This document shows positions 41,593-54,690 of a stretch of DNA of 64,000 nt, piece after piece (the stretch's first letter is position 1; each line of letters opens with the position of its first letter). The position numbers were made by a program, and so were the translations under genes. This DNA is from Unio delphinus (taxonomy: Eukaryota; Mollusca; Bivalvia; Unionida; Unionidae), in the NCBI GenBank assembly GCA_029339505.1, contig JAQISU010000155.1, positions 17,371,001 through 17,435,000 on the forward strand. The letters are read 5' to 3'. The notes under the pieces are model-generated. The model was not told where the DNA came from, searched no databases, and was given only the letters and a program-made list of their open reading frames with translations.

Positions 41593-42406
41593 CACATTAA
41601 CCTCTGAGCCAAATAGCTAGGTAGTCCCAGACAGCATACTTGCAGAGATCGCCTAGAGCAGTGGTAGCCTTACCAGTGCCTGTATCCCTGAGACTTTCTG
41701 ACAATACTTTGCTTGCAGATTTTTTTCAGAGAGCTTTGAGTAATGTTATTTTTTTTAGAATTACGCTCCTTTAATTAAGCTAAAATTTGGCACAGCAGTT
41801 CTCAATAAAATTACGTACAAAATGGTATAAAAATTTCAAACTACATGCAAAAATAAAACTGACACATAAAGATAAAATGAATTTCGTACCAATTTATTTC
41901 TCTTGCCATGAATAATCCATAAAAATCCATGATGAATTAACACTATCAACACGTGAAATTCACTCCATTTCATGTACATATAAATTCCACTTGTCATATC
42001 TATTGCAAACTTAACCTAGTGTAAATACTTCTTCAGTCTGTCAAGTAAAAGTCTACTTCCAGCGGCTGATTCTCGTAATTTTCTTTATTTTCTAATCTAA
42101 ATATTTCCACTAATTTTGCCGCTATCGAAGCCAAATTTTTTTCTCCCCTTTCTTCAGCAATGTACACTCTATCTATATAAGCTAACATTTGATTGGTTAA
42201 ACTGCCAGCATAACTAGGAAATGGCTTCAAATCAACCAATGGTTTGCGCCGATTGAACTCGTCGCTCGAGATACAGGCATAGTAAAATAGTGCCTCTCAA
42301 ACTCGTCGCTCAGGATACAAGCTATGCAAACTCAGTCCCATTATTGAGGCACTTGGAGATGCGGGAGGTAAAGTGCGACGAGTTATCGAGGCGGCAGGGG
42401 TTTTTG
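41593..42406. mobile_element. piggyBac-like TTAA-flanked insertion (814 bp)
   Basis: TTAA at 41,589-41,592 and TTAA at 42,407-42,410 flank a segment that interrupts an otherwise continuous SINE, so the insertion and its 4-bp duplication are directly visible. The ends are weakly inverted: CACATTAACCTCTGAGCC on the left and CAAAAACCCCTGCCGCC read inward from the right. AACTCGTCGC occurs near 42,256 and 42,300, with an inverted copy near 42,375. TTAA duplication is the piggyBac hallmark; Kolobok elements share it. No DDD transposase was recognised. A 68-codon minus frame (42,033-42,239) has no known motif. Confidence 0.7.
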
Positions 42407-42545
42407 TTAATGGTGGAAGAAGAACCTGGGAAAACCACCGGAAAGAACCACCGACCCGTGAGAAGCTACTGGCAAGCTTTCTCACATAACCACATTAGCC
42501 GAATCTTTGACTCAAACCTAGGCAGACAGGCGAGATGGCAGGAAT
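42407..42545 (-). mobile_element. SINE family A, body and head part, split by TTAA insertion
   Basis: It resumes at TTAATGGTGGAAGAAGAACC and carries the CCACCGGAAAGAACCACCGA body up to a degraded head near 42,545. It completes the copy begun at 41,522. Confidence 0.85.
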
Positions 42546-42667
42546 GTCCAGAAAGTTCCCAGACCTCATACCTTTGTTGATGCTCCAATAGCCTATCAGA
42601 CTATGTGGTTATAGTGTCTCATTACTGCGGTTTTGTATATGTTACATACTACTTCTTTAAAATTTAG

Positions 42668-42960
42668 AAATATTGGTTACGGGGAGGTTGAATGTGGAGG
42701 TTCTGGGTTCTGCCAAGTCACACCAAAGACTTATAAAAATGGTACTGGCAGCTGCCTTTCTTTATGCTCAACATTAGGAGGTTAGTGTTAGGTCTGGTTG
42801 GCCTGTTGTCAGGATAATGTGACTGGGTGGGACATGATGTTACATGTCTGCTGCATAATGACCCAATGCAAGACATCACCCTAAACTGCCACACTGCAGA
42901 TATCATAGCAGTATAACTTTTTTATTTATTTTTAAAGTTGTTAAAAATCGAAAACATACA
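42668..42960 (+). mobile_element. SINE family B copy
   Basis: The head is degraded (GGTTCTGGGTTCTGCC). The body CACACCAAAGACTTATAAAA, TGTGACTGGGTGGGACATGA and ACTGCAGATATCATAG blocks are all present, with CpGs of the other copies mostly replaced by TG/CA. Confidence 0.8.
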
Positions 42961-44399
42961 CAAACACACACATAGACTTTTTTATGAATGGATTGAAATT
43001 TCTCCATTTAGTGGTTGCTAAAATCAGGACATAGTCAAATAAGTTGAAATAACAGCTAAAATATCTTTATCAATTGGGTATGTTATTTATACAGGTATTA
43101 GAAATTATTACAACAATAGGATAATGCACATAGAAATTTAACTAAAACTCTTATTTCTTCATGATATGCAATTACATTAATCTCCCCACCACCCTAATTT
43201 TAATGACTTTCTCATCAGAATAGCTTTTGAGCACATGAAAATTTTGTATGCATTTGACATGGAGCTTAACAAAAGTTGTAATGTTAATTGATGCAGCTTA
43301 GTCTGGTAATCCAAGCATGTATGTCTAGAGACTCAAGACTACCATATATAATTAATCCCTGACTAAGTGACTCCATGATTTGTTCTCATGGACTGGTTTA
43401 CTAAAGCATAAAGTCAGCCTTTAAACCTCTTATTATATCAGCCCCAATAAAAGCAGTTACATTAAAATGAAGACTTTGAAGTCCTCCAAGATCCACTGAA
43501 TTATTTAACTCTTATTTTTATCTGATAATATTTTTTTTACAGGAGTGTACCTGCATTCCACAATATTCTGCATTTTTGTACAGTGTATTTATTGAACTTG
43601 TGTACATTTATTTTATTAGTATGATTCTTAAATAAAACAAATATGTATGCAAACAAATTCATCATTTTTATAAGTAGTAAATCAATTCTGTACAATTCCA
43701 CACAAGATAAACTGTGCTGAATCAAATGAGTACATATTGTACATTAATACAAAGTCACCTGCCAATTTGCAGTTCAGATTGGTCTTTCTTAGATTACAGG
43801 CCATAAAGTAAAAAATCTGGACACAAATCCATTCCTGACTACAGGCAGAATTTAGGTTTTAAAAATTCAGGTCTAACAATATATTTTTCCCTCAGTATTT
43901 TGTAATGCAAGTAGAAAGTTCAGATTAATTGGTACCATTGTAATTTTACATCTGACTGCATTTTGTAATACCTTCTACTTTGCTGTATCTTAAATGACCT
44001 GGATGCTACACTAGCTTGGAAGCAGGGTACAGTCTCATCACCCCTACACAGGTGGGTTTGGTGCTGAAAGAGTTAACACAAGGTCCTTGCAAGATAAACT
44101 ATATTCAGTCCAATGATTACATAATGTACCCTGAGTATTTATTGCACCATAGGCCAGATTTTTCCTTTAAATAAATTTTATGGCTGCTCTTGCAGAGGAT
44201 ATAGAATGGCAAACTGCAGTGTTTTGTATTTGATGGCAGTATTAGTGTAGAATGGTAGTGCATTGTTTTGTAAATGATTGCAATGTTTGTGTAGAGTGGC
44301 AATGCAGTGTTTTGTAGAAAAACAACTGTCCAGTTTGATTAAATCCATAAAATGTTATTTTAAAATTGAAAATTTCCTCTTAGGAAAATAACAGTAGAG

Positions 44400-44403
<4 letters not shown>

Positions 44404-44476
<73 letters not shown>
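44404..44476. repeat. (CT)n microsatellite
   Basis: About 36 CT units. Confidence 0.95.
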
Positions 44477-44479
<3 letters not shown>

Positions 44480-45074
44480 TCCACACCATTTTACCCTTTT
44501 TATACAATTTATATTAAGTACAGGATGCTTTCTGGAATTCCTTATTCAAACAAAGACCACTCAACAGAAGGAAGTTCATGTACAATCGAATCCATCTTTC
44601 CAGATGCCTGCTCCCATGATCTTTCTTATATGAGAGGGTTTTGCATGTCAAACTTAAGTGATATCAGTGTCAATGATATTTACAACAATTAGTCATTTAC
44701 GCTAAAGATTTTCCATTAAAATTTGTAATAAATATATCAACTAATTTTTTAATTTGAAAGTAGTTTATTCCTTATTTTAAGATATTTTGATCAGCAAGCA
44801 TGTAAGTTTTTTGACAGGTGTTTGTGTGGATCATGTTTGGGTTTTTGTCGTTGAAAGAGATGGAACATGGATTAAGATAAAATATGTGTGGAGAATATGA
44901 AAGAAGCTCAAAATGAAAAGAGGAGTTCAGATGGCTAAATTTAGATGAGAAAGGGAGGTTTGGTTGTGTTTCATACATTTTGAAAAAAATATGCAGACAA
45001 TTTGAGATGCTATGTTTTGCATTACAAGTTCACATGAATAACTTTAAATTTCTGGTGTTTTTTGTTTTCATGGG

Positions 45075-45076
<2 letters not shown>

Positions 45077-45150
<74 letters not shown>
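45077..45150. repeat. (AT)n microsatellite
   Basis: About 37 AT units, then ACACACGTGC. Confidence 0.95.
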
Positions 45151-45156
<6 letters not shown>

Positions 45157-46567
45157 GTGCATACACAACACAATATGTTCTGTTCTGAGTCATTAGAACA
45201 AAAGAGTATGATGTGGCATTTGGGAAATGTTATGGCTGTCAGACTGAGACATAATTTAGAAGCAATACTAGATGACAAGAGCCTTCCCTGACCAGTAACA
45301 AAACAACTTGAAGGACATTTTATATACATGTATATTTCATATCCCAAATTTAAACTTTATAAATAGTTGTAGCTTTAATATTTGAATAAAATTCAAAACA
45401 AATTGGGATTAATACAAATTTTATTAATTGAATCTTAGCAGATGCACACGTAGTTCTAATCCGGCTGTAAAATACACAAATTCAGACCAAACAGCTGTAT
45501 TGAATACAAATTAAGTAATTTTAAGTAAGATTAAATGGGTATATAATAAAATGATTGAAATGATGCCATGAAATGATTAGAAATTCAACCATTCCTTCAA
45601 TCTGCTAATGGTAGCTGATATGTAAACCATTGACAGTGTACATACCACACCAAACTCAACATTTGTTAAGTACTGTACATCTTCTACATCTTATTTCAAC
45701 ACAATTCGGTAATCAAGACATGTGTTTTTGTTGAATATATCTAACATTTTAGGTAAAACATTGTTGGGATAGTGACAATATTGTTTTGTACTGTTACAGT
45801 CAACATACCTACTTGATTAACAAATTGATAAGACATCAGTCCTACGGACAGGTCATGCACAATGGGTGCTTTTGTGGAAACTAATGAATAAGATACTGCA
45901 TTGGCTTAATATGTAACCTTAATAATGTGCAACCTTAAAAGTATGTAACCTTAATAACGTGCAGCCTTGTTTAAGATTCTAAAAAAAATGATATTCAGTA
46001 AAGGTTTTGCAAACATACATCTTGATCAGATGTAAATAAATTTACTCTTATGAAAAAACTGGTTTTATAAATTTCTTGAATATGTGTAGATATTTCTTTT
46101 ATTTCCTCAGTTGGTAACAAATATTAAAATTTTACTTTTTTATATTTCATTATTTTCATACTGCTTTAAAAAAATTTTTTTTACTATACTTAATTTCTGT
46201 TTTTAAAACGTTTTTACAACATTCTTGCAAAAATAATTCAATTTGTTTTCAGTAGTCCTTTACTGATATTTCAATTAATATATATTTGTGAGTGAAAGTT
46301 ATGTTAAGATTTAAAAATGTCTTAACTTTTTCCTCATATTCACTAATTTTGCCCCTTTTTATATGCAGTGAGAAGTCTCTTCTCCAATTTCTCTGAATCC
46401 AGTTTGAGAACTGTGCTAAGGTGTCAGTCTTTTATAAATAGATGATTAATTATAACATCAGTATTTTTTCAAAGACTAAAAAGTTACAATGGCACATACA
46501 ATGTAGTCGAAATGCAGTCAACACTATCTTGTCATTTTAGATACTGATATCTTGGTTCTTTTAATAG

Positions 46568-46647
46568 GGATTGGTCTGTTCAGGATCCCGGTAATGTCAT
46601 CAGAAGGTCAGGGGAGCCAGAACACAACAGTAGAATCATTATTCCAG
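46568..46647 (+). CDS. candidate exon 2 of an unidentified gene
   Basis: 80 nt bounded by TTTTAATAG| and CCAG|GTAAGC. Completing the phase-1 codon of the 36,114 exon, it reads GIGLFRIPVMSSEG, then QGSQNTTVESLFQ, without a stop and ending in phase 0. An internal ATG (MSSEGQ) could be an alternative start. A second frame is also open (DWSVQDPGNVIRRSG), so the frame choice depends on the exon 1 link. I do not recognise the protein; later exons were not found in the window. Confidence 0.35.
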
Positions 46648-48440
46648 GTAAGCTGTCTTGTAGATTTTTTTCCCCAGTTTGATATTGCAAGACTGTAAGC
46701 ATTCTGTATGCTTGCCTGTATTTTATTTACGCAAATGCAGCTTTCGATTGCCATTGCACAGACAGATTAGTTTGGTTTGGTTTAATTTGATGTTTTATGG
46801 CACAGCAAAATAACTAGGTTGCTTAGTACTGAAGCAACTGGAGTAAACTCCCTTGTCCAAAAAACACATCATGGTCAGACTAATCCAGTGCTAAGATTTG
46901 AACCAGCCCATGTTTGGTCACAATTCCACAAAACGGGGGGAAAAAAAACACTTCTTACCAAAACATGTTCAATAAAATCAAAGGTTTTATTTTTCCTATC
47001 TTAACAATTACTGGAAATATACCGTAATTTTTTAAGTTCATTTTGAAGAAATTCAGATTATTGAAAAAAATTGTAAATTCAGACCATTTGAATGTGTATC
47101 ATATATATAGTGATGGTAAATTACTAAGCATGATTTAAGATCTGAATGTCCGATGGACTGTTGATTGTCTTCTAAGTGTGTAACAAATTTGCCAGCTTAA
47201 TATTGGTTGGCAGTCCATGGTGATATGCAAATGTTCATGTCTGACATACTGTAACATGTTGTATAAGTGACAAAAGATTTGCTTATACCGTATATACTCA
47301 CTTACATCACAAGCCCAGCTTTAGACTTCACAGATCCAGATCTGTAGTTGCATAATGCACCAGTAGATATTGGTCCACGCAGATTGTTACGAGTATTCAG
47401 TATATATTAAAAGACACGGACCCTGATCTTCAGGTACATTATGCTATGGTAGATGGAGATTTTTGTTATTTACAGGTTGACTGGACTTGTACATGAGTAT
47501 TATAGTAACTTAAAAGATGTCTTCATGGCATAATTTTTGGACGAATGTGGATTTACCATGATAACCTATTATGTCATTCATCATACATACCAATCTGATG
47601 CAGTGTATCATGTTATAATGTGCCCCCTCCCCTCTCAATTTGGAAACGATAGAAAGGATTGAACCTGGAGCTGCATGGACATGTAGTAGTTGACAGAGGC
47701 ACTGCTTCATGTGGATAAAGGAAGATCCAATTCCTAATATTTTTTTTAACATAACTTTACATTGGATGAGCAAGAAGGAAATTAAGTGATTTTGTTCTAG
47801 GATATGTACTGGGGCTTTTAATGGAACTCTCTTGTAAGCAATTTCAAATTATATAGGTAATAAGAGTTTTTTTTACTAGAGGTTCAAAATGGCCAAAATG
47901 CTGTCTAATGTACTTTTGGTATTTTTACAATATCATTGTAAAATTTCTATAATATGTAAAATATTTATGCAATTTTTTTAATTATAGAATTCCATTCTTT
48001 GACTGGTGTAAGGGTCAAACTTTATTTCATTTGTTGTTGGAATTGCAAAATCATGTAAAATGCCTAAAATCTGAATTACATGTATGTTCTTGCAGTTTTG
48101 ACTGCTATTACTGATAATGGGTATATTTCTGATTTTTTGAATTACAACTAAATCAGGTCATAATAACAACAGAATAATGGTTATTTTTTTGCTTGGTTAG
48201 TTTTTCAGCATTATTACAGCATTGATTATTACATATCCAGTAATCCTATCACCATAGGGGGAGAGAGAGAGAGACAGGAAGAACTAATAGTTTTTCTGCT
48301 TGGTTCTAATTTTAAGCATGATGAAATACTCTGTGCCTTAGTACATACCATGCATTGGTTAAGGTGTGTAAATTTGTGGGATTGGCTCTTCTGGGTGCGA
48401 CTTCAACGAGGACTAACACATTTTTGGTTCTTTAAGACAG
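46648..48440 (+). other. non-coding, CpG-poor, with small repeats
   Basis: At 47,286-47,410 there is a fragment resembling the TIR-type repeat of 56.9 kb (CCGTATATACTCACTTA start). 46,770-46,930 looks like a dispersed repeat but no partner was found here. Otherwise nothing recognised. Confidence 0.35.
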
Positions 48441-48450
48441 AAAGTTTAAA

Positions 48451-48513
48451 ATGGCTAAAGGAAAGAGTAAATTATTCTCTGCATTGTCAAGTGATAGGAA
48501 TGTGCAAAGGAGG
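48451..48513 (+). CDS. candidate alternative first coding exon
   Basis: An ATG with excellent context (AAAATGG) opens MAKGKSKLFSALSSDRNVQ and runs 21 codons to AGGAGG|GTATGT, ending in phase 0 like the 46,568 exon. An in-frame TAA lies at 48,433, so the ATG could be a true start. An acceptor-like AAGACAG also lies just upstream at 48,434-48,440. The equal end phases of this exon and the 46,568 exon would let both join one common downstream exon. The protein is not recognised. Confidence 0.3.
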
Positions 48514-49820
48514 GTATGTTTTTCAACATTTTTGACATTATGTCGGACTTTTCAAATTGATGTTTTGAAAACTTATTTTTGAATTATTGAACTTATTGTG
48601 CATTTTGTTTGTGTTCTTTAGTTATAACAAACTTTTTCAGAACTAGCTATCAGTAAGAGATCGGCGTACAGTGTATCTGCAGAAGACAGATGGAACTGTT
48701 TTTATTCATGAAATATAAATTGCATTTTAATGGTCACAGTTTATAGGTATTATTGAAATATATACTGAATGCTTCTATTTTACTTTTTCGTACCTTTTGT
48801 ATCACAATGAATTAAATTTGTATTGTAAATTATTAACAATTTAATGACATGAAAACTATGGTTGAGTCTTTAACAAGGATGTAGGGATAACATTTAAAAT
48901 TTAATATTTCATCTCAGGTTAATAAATATGGTCAAAGCATCAGAAATAACAAATTAACAAATAAAGTATAGTCCTTTTCCTGGTTTTGCTCATAGCAAGT
49001 GAAAACAACTTATTTTATTGCTTGCAAAAAAAAGAATTCTCAAAAAGTGAGCATTGCACAGTGTATATATTGAAAAGAAATCCAGTAATGGAATGTTTTT
49101 TTTGTTGAATGAAACAGTCACTAGATAATATAACCAGACTGTTCTTGAGGCATAATTTACAAATGTATATGGTAAAAACTGTTTTGGAAATTTGCCTCGG
49201 CCAATCCAAAATTTGCAGCTTTACTTACTCAGATTTTACAATTTAGAGCGTATGACCACTCCAAAAGCCAAATTATGTGTAAAGCTTGTTTTTATTGATG
49301 TGAAAGGGAAAAACAAATGGGATTGGTAATATCAGCCTCTATACTTTTCAAAAGAAATCTATAAGGACACTGTAACAAGACAATCCAGGTATTTATTCCT
49401 TTTAAAAATTAAATGCCTAGCTATATTAGAATCTGCTTAAATTAATTCATTTAAAAATATTGTTTTTATGTCTTAAAGTTTACATAAAATATTTTTTTTC
49501 TTTAATATATCCTATGAAAAGTTGATTTACATTACTGTATATACTGTCTATTTGTATTTATTTTATTTGCAGTTGCTTTATTGCAGTTTTATTGTGCTGG
49601 CATTTTTTGTCATAACAATATTACCTTACTTTTTAAACAGTGTAAAATCACGATAAAATGACAGACAAACTAAGATGTTTATGCATGTGGTGGTATAAAA
49701 ACGCCTGAGTTGTGAGTAAACTTGACAACTTAAGTAGTTTCACTTAAATTATTGCAGGGTGGGGGTAGAGGGTCTTAGTCTTCCAAAAGAAAACAATCAC
49801 ATCTCATCTGTGAATATACA
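48514..49820. other. non-coding, CpG-poor, nothing recognised
   Basis: AT-rich sequence with no family motif or named repeat. Confidence 0.4.
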
Positions 49821-49985
49821 AGTATAAACTTGTATTAATCTCTTTTTAATACTACTACATCAATTTACTATAAAAAAGTATAAACTTGTATTAATCTCTT
49901 TTTAATACTACTACATCAATTTACTATAAAAAAAAGTATAAACTTGTATTAATCTCTTTTTAATACTACTACATCAATTTACTAT
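49821..49985. repeat. tandem repeat, three units of 56-58 bp
   Basis: AGTATAAACTTGTATTAATC starts units at 49,821, 49,877 and 49,935. The units are almost identical and differ mainly in the length of the A run at their joints. Confidence 0.95.
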
Positions 49986-51968
49986 TCAAAGGTATCAAGC
50001 AGATTTTATGCTTTTTTTGTAGCAGTAATAATAAAAACAAACTGCTGGTTAAAGCAATGATATTTGTATTCAGTGAGTATATAGTTGCTAACGAAGGAGT
50101 CTGACGTTTTGTTCAGTAAAGTACCTTACAATAAATCACCTTAATGTACTATAAATACATTGTATCTGTATATTTATGATGCTGATCAGGTGATTTCGTG
50201 TTGTTACAAATTTTTAAGTGTACTTTATTGATAAAATGTCAGACTGTGGTTGCTACCTCTACCGGGTGCTCAAGGGAGGGAACTGACACACATTTCTGGT
50301 TAAAGATGAGACAGAGGGTACATTATAATACAACTCTATTCCCACAAAACGAAGACAAGTACCACGATATTCTTGGCACATTAGATATTTAGATACAAAA
50401 AATAAAACCTCTCCCACATGAAAACTTCCATAAGCCAAATGTTTTTATTTTATTTTTCATGAGAATATTTCTCATCCCTTACCAAAAACATAGTTTGAAA
50501 GAAAAGCCAAATGGTTTCCTTTCCACAGGTTATGATGTAAAATGTTCCCGCTATTCATGAATCTATCCAATCAAAGTTTAAAGAATAGGAGCATCTTAAA
50601 AAAAAAAGAGGGTTACCCTCTCTGTACAAAAAAGTTAAGATGGTGGCACTTGACTGAAGCGCACTCTAGTTATGTAGTTATCGCTATATGATGACTTCTT
50701 TATGAAATTCAGAGCATATATAAATTACAAAGATTTTTTAAAAATTACCTTATCAGAGTTGATCCCTAGCTTTATCTTCTGTTAAAACTAAGCTCATTCA
50801 AATCTTAACAATGGTTGAATGCCATCGCCTAAGGAATTAAATCCACAGTGTTTTCTTTGAATATTTTTCAAAGAGATAAAAATCATCCTTTTATTACTTG
50901 GATAGACCATTATCCACTTGAAGTTAAGATTTATTGAATAACTCAAGGTTTTTTCTTTTCTTTTGCTCTGAATCCATTTTGTAAAATTAAGAGGAAGTCA
51001 TACAGGAAACAGTCTTCATTCATGGATTATTTGTGTTTTCTTTACAACTGTATGTTCTGGAAAAACAACAATAAAAATGAATGATAACCAAGCTTCAAAT
51101 CATTGTGTATCATCATATTTAAGTGTTTCAAACAAATCACTAGTTTAATTGCTAAGGGAACAAGATGTTAGCAATATGGAGAACTTTGCAGCCAATAAAG
51201 TGATTTCCATGTAGTGCTAAAAACATAGTTTCTTTTCTTTTGGAACCTTTTCCTTCATTAGATTAACTCCATTGTCATAACTGATCTTCTTAACCAGACG
51301 AACCTGGAGTTAGTCAGGTGCTGGGTAAATTAAATTTATAACAATTTTGTATACATAATTAATATACAAGGATTTAACAGACTTGAAAAGTAATGAGTTA
51401 ATCTTTTCAAGATGATGCTGAAAATGACCTACTGTATGTAAATTACTAACAGCAGACTCATAGATCAAGTGACAATATTATCCAGTAGTGGGATCAAGGA
51501 AAGCATCATACACAAGGACTGGGATGATTAATTTATTTCTCCTGCAAGTGCCTGGGGATCCCATCCATGAGTGGGGTGATTAATTATCTCGGCTAATCAT
51601 AATTACATGACCCACCAACTGTAGGAAAAGGTGTCATTCAAATGATAGGGCTTGGAATGCTTACTTAAATGAATAATATTTAAAATGACAGTGGCAACAT
51701 AACAAATCAGCACTGGTGCATAGCATATCATCTGCTTCTAAAGCATAATGGATTGAAATGATGGCATACTGACTGACAGTAAGTTGCTATAATGAAAATG
51801 TTGTATTGTTACAGATTTGATGATGTAGTAATTTCTTGTCAATATAAGATATAATTTCATAAGAAAATAATAAGAAAATAAAACTAAATTGAAAAATGTA
51901 AATTTAGTATCAGACTCGAGTTAAAAGCGGCATCTTTATGAATTCTATCAAAAACACTGTGTGGCGCA
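49986..51968. other. non-coding, CpG-poor; possible regulatory block
   Basis: No gene found. 51,520-51,760 is richer in structured sequence, with several TAATTA/TAATCA cores around 51,575-51,610; see findings. Confidence 0.35.
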
Positions 51969-51977
51969 TATGTATAT

Positions 51978-52033
<56 letters not shown>
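51969..52033. repeat. (AT)n microsatellite
   Basis: About 32 AT units with one AA break. Confidence 0.95.
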
Positions 52034-52036
<3 letters not shown>

Positions 52037-52617
52037 GCAAATTATAATGGCAAAAAAGACATGGTCAGAATCAATATTGTTTTTTTTTTGTGGAGAGAGT
52101 AGGAAGTATCAAATGAATTATCACTATTTTAGTATATGTGTATATTTTTTTAAAAATTATTTTACCTTATAAGTTATATTGATAATAGTGATCTAATGTA
52201 CAAATAGGAGAAATACAAAATGTATGAATGCACAAACATTAAACAGTAGGATGTACAGTACCATTTTTACCTATAATTTGTTTGCAGTGCTATCATTAGA
52301 TTAATCAATAAACCCTATTACCCTAGCCTTTACATAGTAAATTGTAAAACATTGCTAACTGCCCCATAACTATCCTAATTGGAGTGACAAGCCACTAATC
52401 AATCCTGATAACAAGTCACTAATCCATCCCAGTTAGAGGACTTGGAGACAATAAAACAAGTCTTCATAATACTGAATCCACAACATCTGATTTTTATTTA
52501 TGTGCTACTCCTGTTTCTTTATCATAGTACATGTATCGCTATTGTACACATTGCAATATAATATTGTGAGAAGACATTTTTATTTGTTTTGTTTGTTTGA
52601 TTAGGATAGTTAACATA

Positions 52618-52685
52618 GCTTTAAAAAAATTTCAGTCATATCTCTACGATGTCTGCAGTGAGGCAGTTTATAATGAGAAGACATT
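52618..52685 (-). mobile_element. SINE family B, 3' end fragment
   Basis: In the minus sense it has the TATAAACTGCCTCACTGCAG end block, then ACATCGTAGAGATATGACTG. Only the last about 70 bp of the family remain. Confidence 0.75.
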
Positions 52686-53715
52686 TTGATGGAATTATCA
52701 GTAGTTTAACGATAATATTAAACCAGCTGGATTAAATACTTTGACATAATTCAGACAAGCTGCTGCTTGCATTCTTAACTGCTGCTACTGTTACCACTTC
52801 TACTCTATCTCTCTGAGATATATATTTGACAGAAAATTGCTTAGAATGACAGGCTGTATAAATGTTGCATGTTAATTTTGTGAACAGATAGATATAGATC
52901 AGTGTTTTTGAAATAGTATTTAGCAGAAAAAAATACAACAAAAATAATCTGGAGTGAAGATTAATGACAATAAGACATGTCAGATTATGTTTGATATATT
53001 TAATAGGGTACTGTGTTGTGTAGTTGATGACAAACACCTCCTAAAAATTAACCAAAAATAGCCTTGAAGCAATGAACTCACAATTAAGTTTTAAATTTTC
53101 TGGACTTTTTTCCAATGGTCATTTTGACAGTTTGTCAAAGCATATACTTTATTGTAAAATCTGATAGAATGTATATACAACCATATGTTCAGAAATTGAA
53201 ATCGACATACTAAATCAGGAAACAACAGTATTGCTGATTTGATGCCATGGTAATAGCATTGGAAAAAATTGGCATAAATCATGATGTTGTATTTAATTTA
53301 TCTTGCTACATTCAGTACTGTCTGAAAGTTAGGTTTCTTTTCATGTCATGACTTTGAAGAGCTCCAAATAAAGGGGAGATAATTTACATTTTTAAGCAAG
53401 CTCTGTAACTTTCCCACTTGACTCACTTAGAGGCAAACCAAGATGCAGCAGTGAATAAACTGAATTAACAAAAAATGATCTACAATCCATCTTATTCATC
53501 CAGGCCCGATTCTTGTATAGTGTTTATACAACACACCCTTACTTTGAGACATTTCATTAATATAGTAGTATAATGCATAATACACTTTATTATAACGCAG
53601 TCTTTCTGAATGGTGGTCTACTGCGTGGCTCCTAAACTTGGCAAAATTAAAATGAAAGAGTACTATATATGCACTTAATTATAAGGTAGTCTCATTTAAG
53701 ACAGTTAAACTCAGT
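52686..53715. other. non-coding, CpG-poor, nothing recognised
   Basis: Two minus frames (52,732-53,037 and 53,091-53,282) have AT-driven composition and no motif. Confidence 0.4.
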
Positions 53716-53723
53716 GACTTCCT

Positions 53724-54475
53724 TTGACAGCATTACTCAGAGGGAGTACTGTATCAAACACTTCATTATATGACAGTATGCTGTATGGCTTCCATGGACA
53801 GCTTTATAATGAGGGAGTACTGTATCAAGCACTTTATTATATGACAGTATGCTGTATGGCTTCCATGGACAGCATTATAATGAGGGAGTACTGTATCAAG
53901 CACTTTATTATATGACAGTATGCTGTATCATGTATGACTTCCAATAGCAGCATTACTCTGAGGGAGTACTGTATCAAGCACTTATATGACAGTATGGCTT
54001 CCATGGACAGCATTATAATGAGGGAGTATTGTATCAAGCACTTCATTATATGATAGTATGCTGTATCATGTATGGCTTTCAATGGCAGCATTACTCAGAG
54101 GGAATACTGTATCAAGCACTTCATTATATGACAGTATGCTGTATGGCTTCCAATGGTAGTATTATAATGAGGGAGTACTGTATCAAGCTATTCATTATAT
54201 GACAGTATGCTGTATGGCTTCCAATGGTAGTATTATAATGAGGGAGTACTGTATCAAGCTATTCATTATATGACAGTATGCTGTATGGCTTCCAATGGTA
54301 GTATTATAATGAGGGAGTACTGTATCAAGCACTTCATTATATGACAGTATGCTGTATGGCTTCCAATGGTAGTATTATAATGAGGGAGTACTTTATCAAG
54401 CTATTCATTATATGACAGTATGCTGTATGGCTTCCAATGGTAGTATTATAATGAGGAAGAATTGTGTCATGTACT
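53724..54475. repeat. satellite-like tandem array, 71-bp unit, about 10-11 copies
   Basis: The unit contains ATGACAGTATGCTGTATGGC, TTCCAATGGTAGTATTATAA and GAGGGAGTACTGTATCAAGC. Adjacent starts at 54,128 and 54,199 give 71 bp. Left-hand units are more diverged (CATGGACAGC variants and some short units) than the right-hand ones. Confidence 0.95.
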
Positions 54476-54690
54476 TCATTATAAGATGGCCTACTATGTG
54501 GTCTCTACTAATAACATAACGATAGAGTATATACACCTCATTATAAGGCAGTCACACTAAAGACAGTATGCATGTACTCTGACTTCTATTGACAGCTATA
54601 CAATGGGGGAGTACTGTATCTTGCATTTTATTATAAGGTAGTATAATATATATACATGTATATACCAATGGATGGTGTAATAAGGAGGGA
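54476..54690. repeat. diverged transition between two satellites
   Basis: Contains CATTATAAGATGGCCTACTA, CTCATTATAAGGCAGTC and AATGGGGGAGTACTGTATC words shared with both neighbouring arrays, so it probably derives from the same ancestral repeat. Confidence 0.6.

Larger units (their letters stand above)
36127..46567 (+). other. candidate 10.4-kb first intron, CpG-poor
   Basis: If the two flanking exons are real this is intron 1. It holds SINE family B copies (37.35 and 42.67 kb), a SINE family A copy broken by a TTAA insertion (41.5-42.5 kb), a CpG-decayed dispersed repeat (40.33 kb) and AT/CT microsatellites. Elsewhere I see no gene. Confidence 0.3.

Noticed and set aside
42033..42239. 68-codon minus frame inside the TTAA insertion
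   Set aside because: It looks protein-like but has no recognisable transposase motif and is too short to name; kept only as a note in the element entry.
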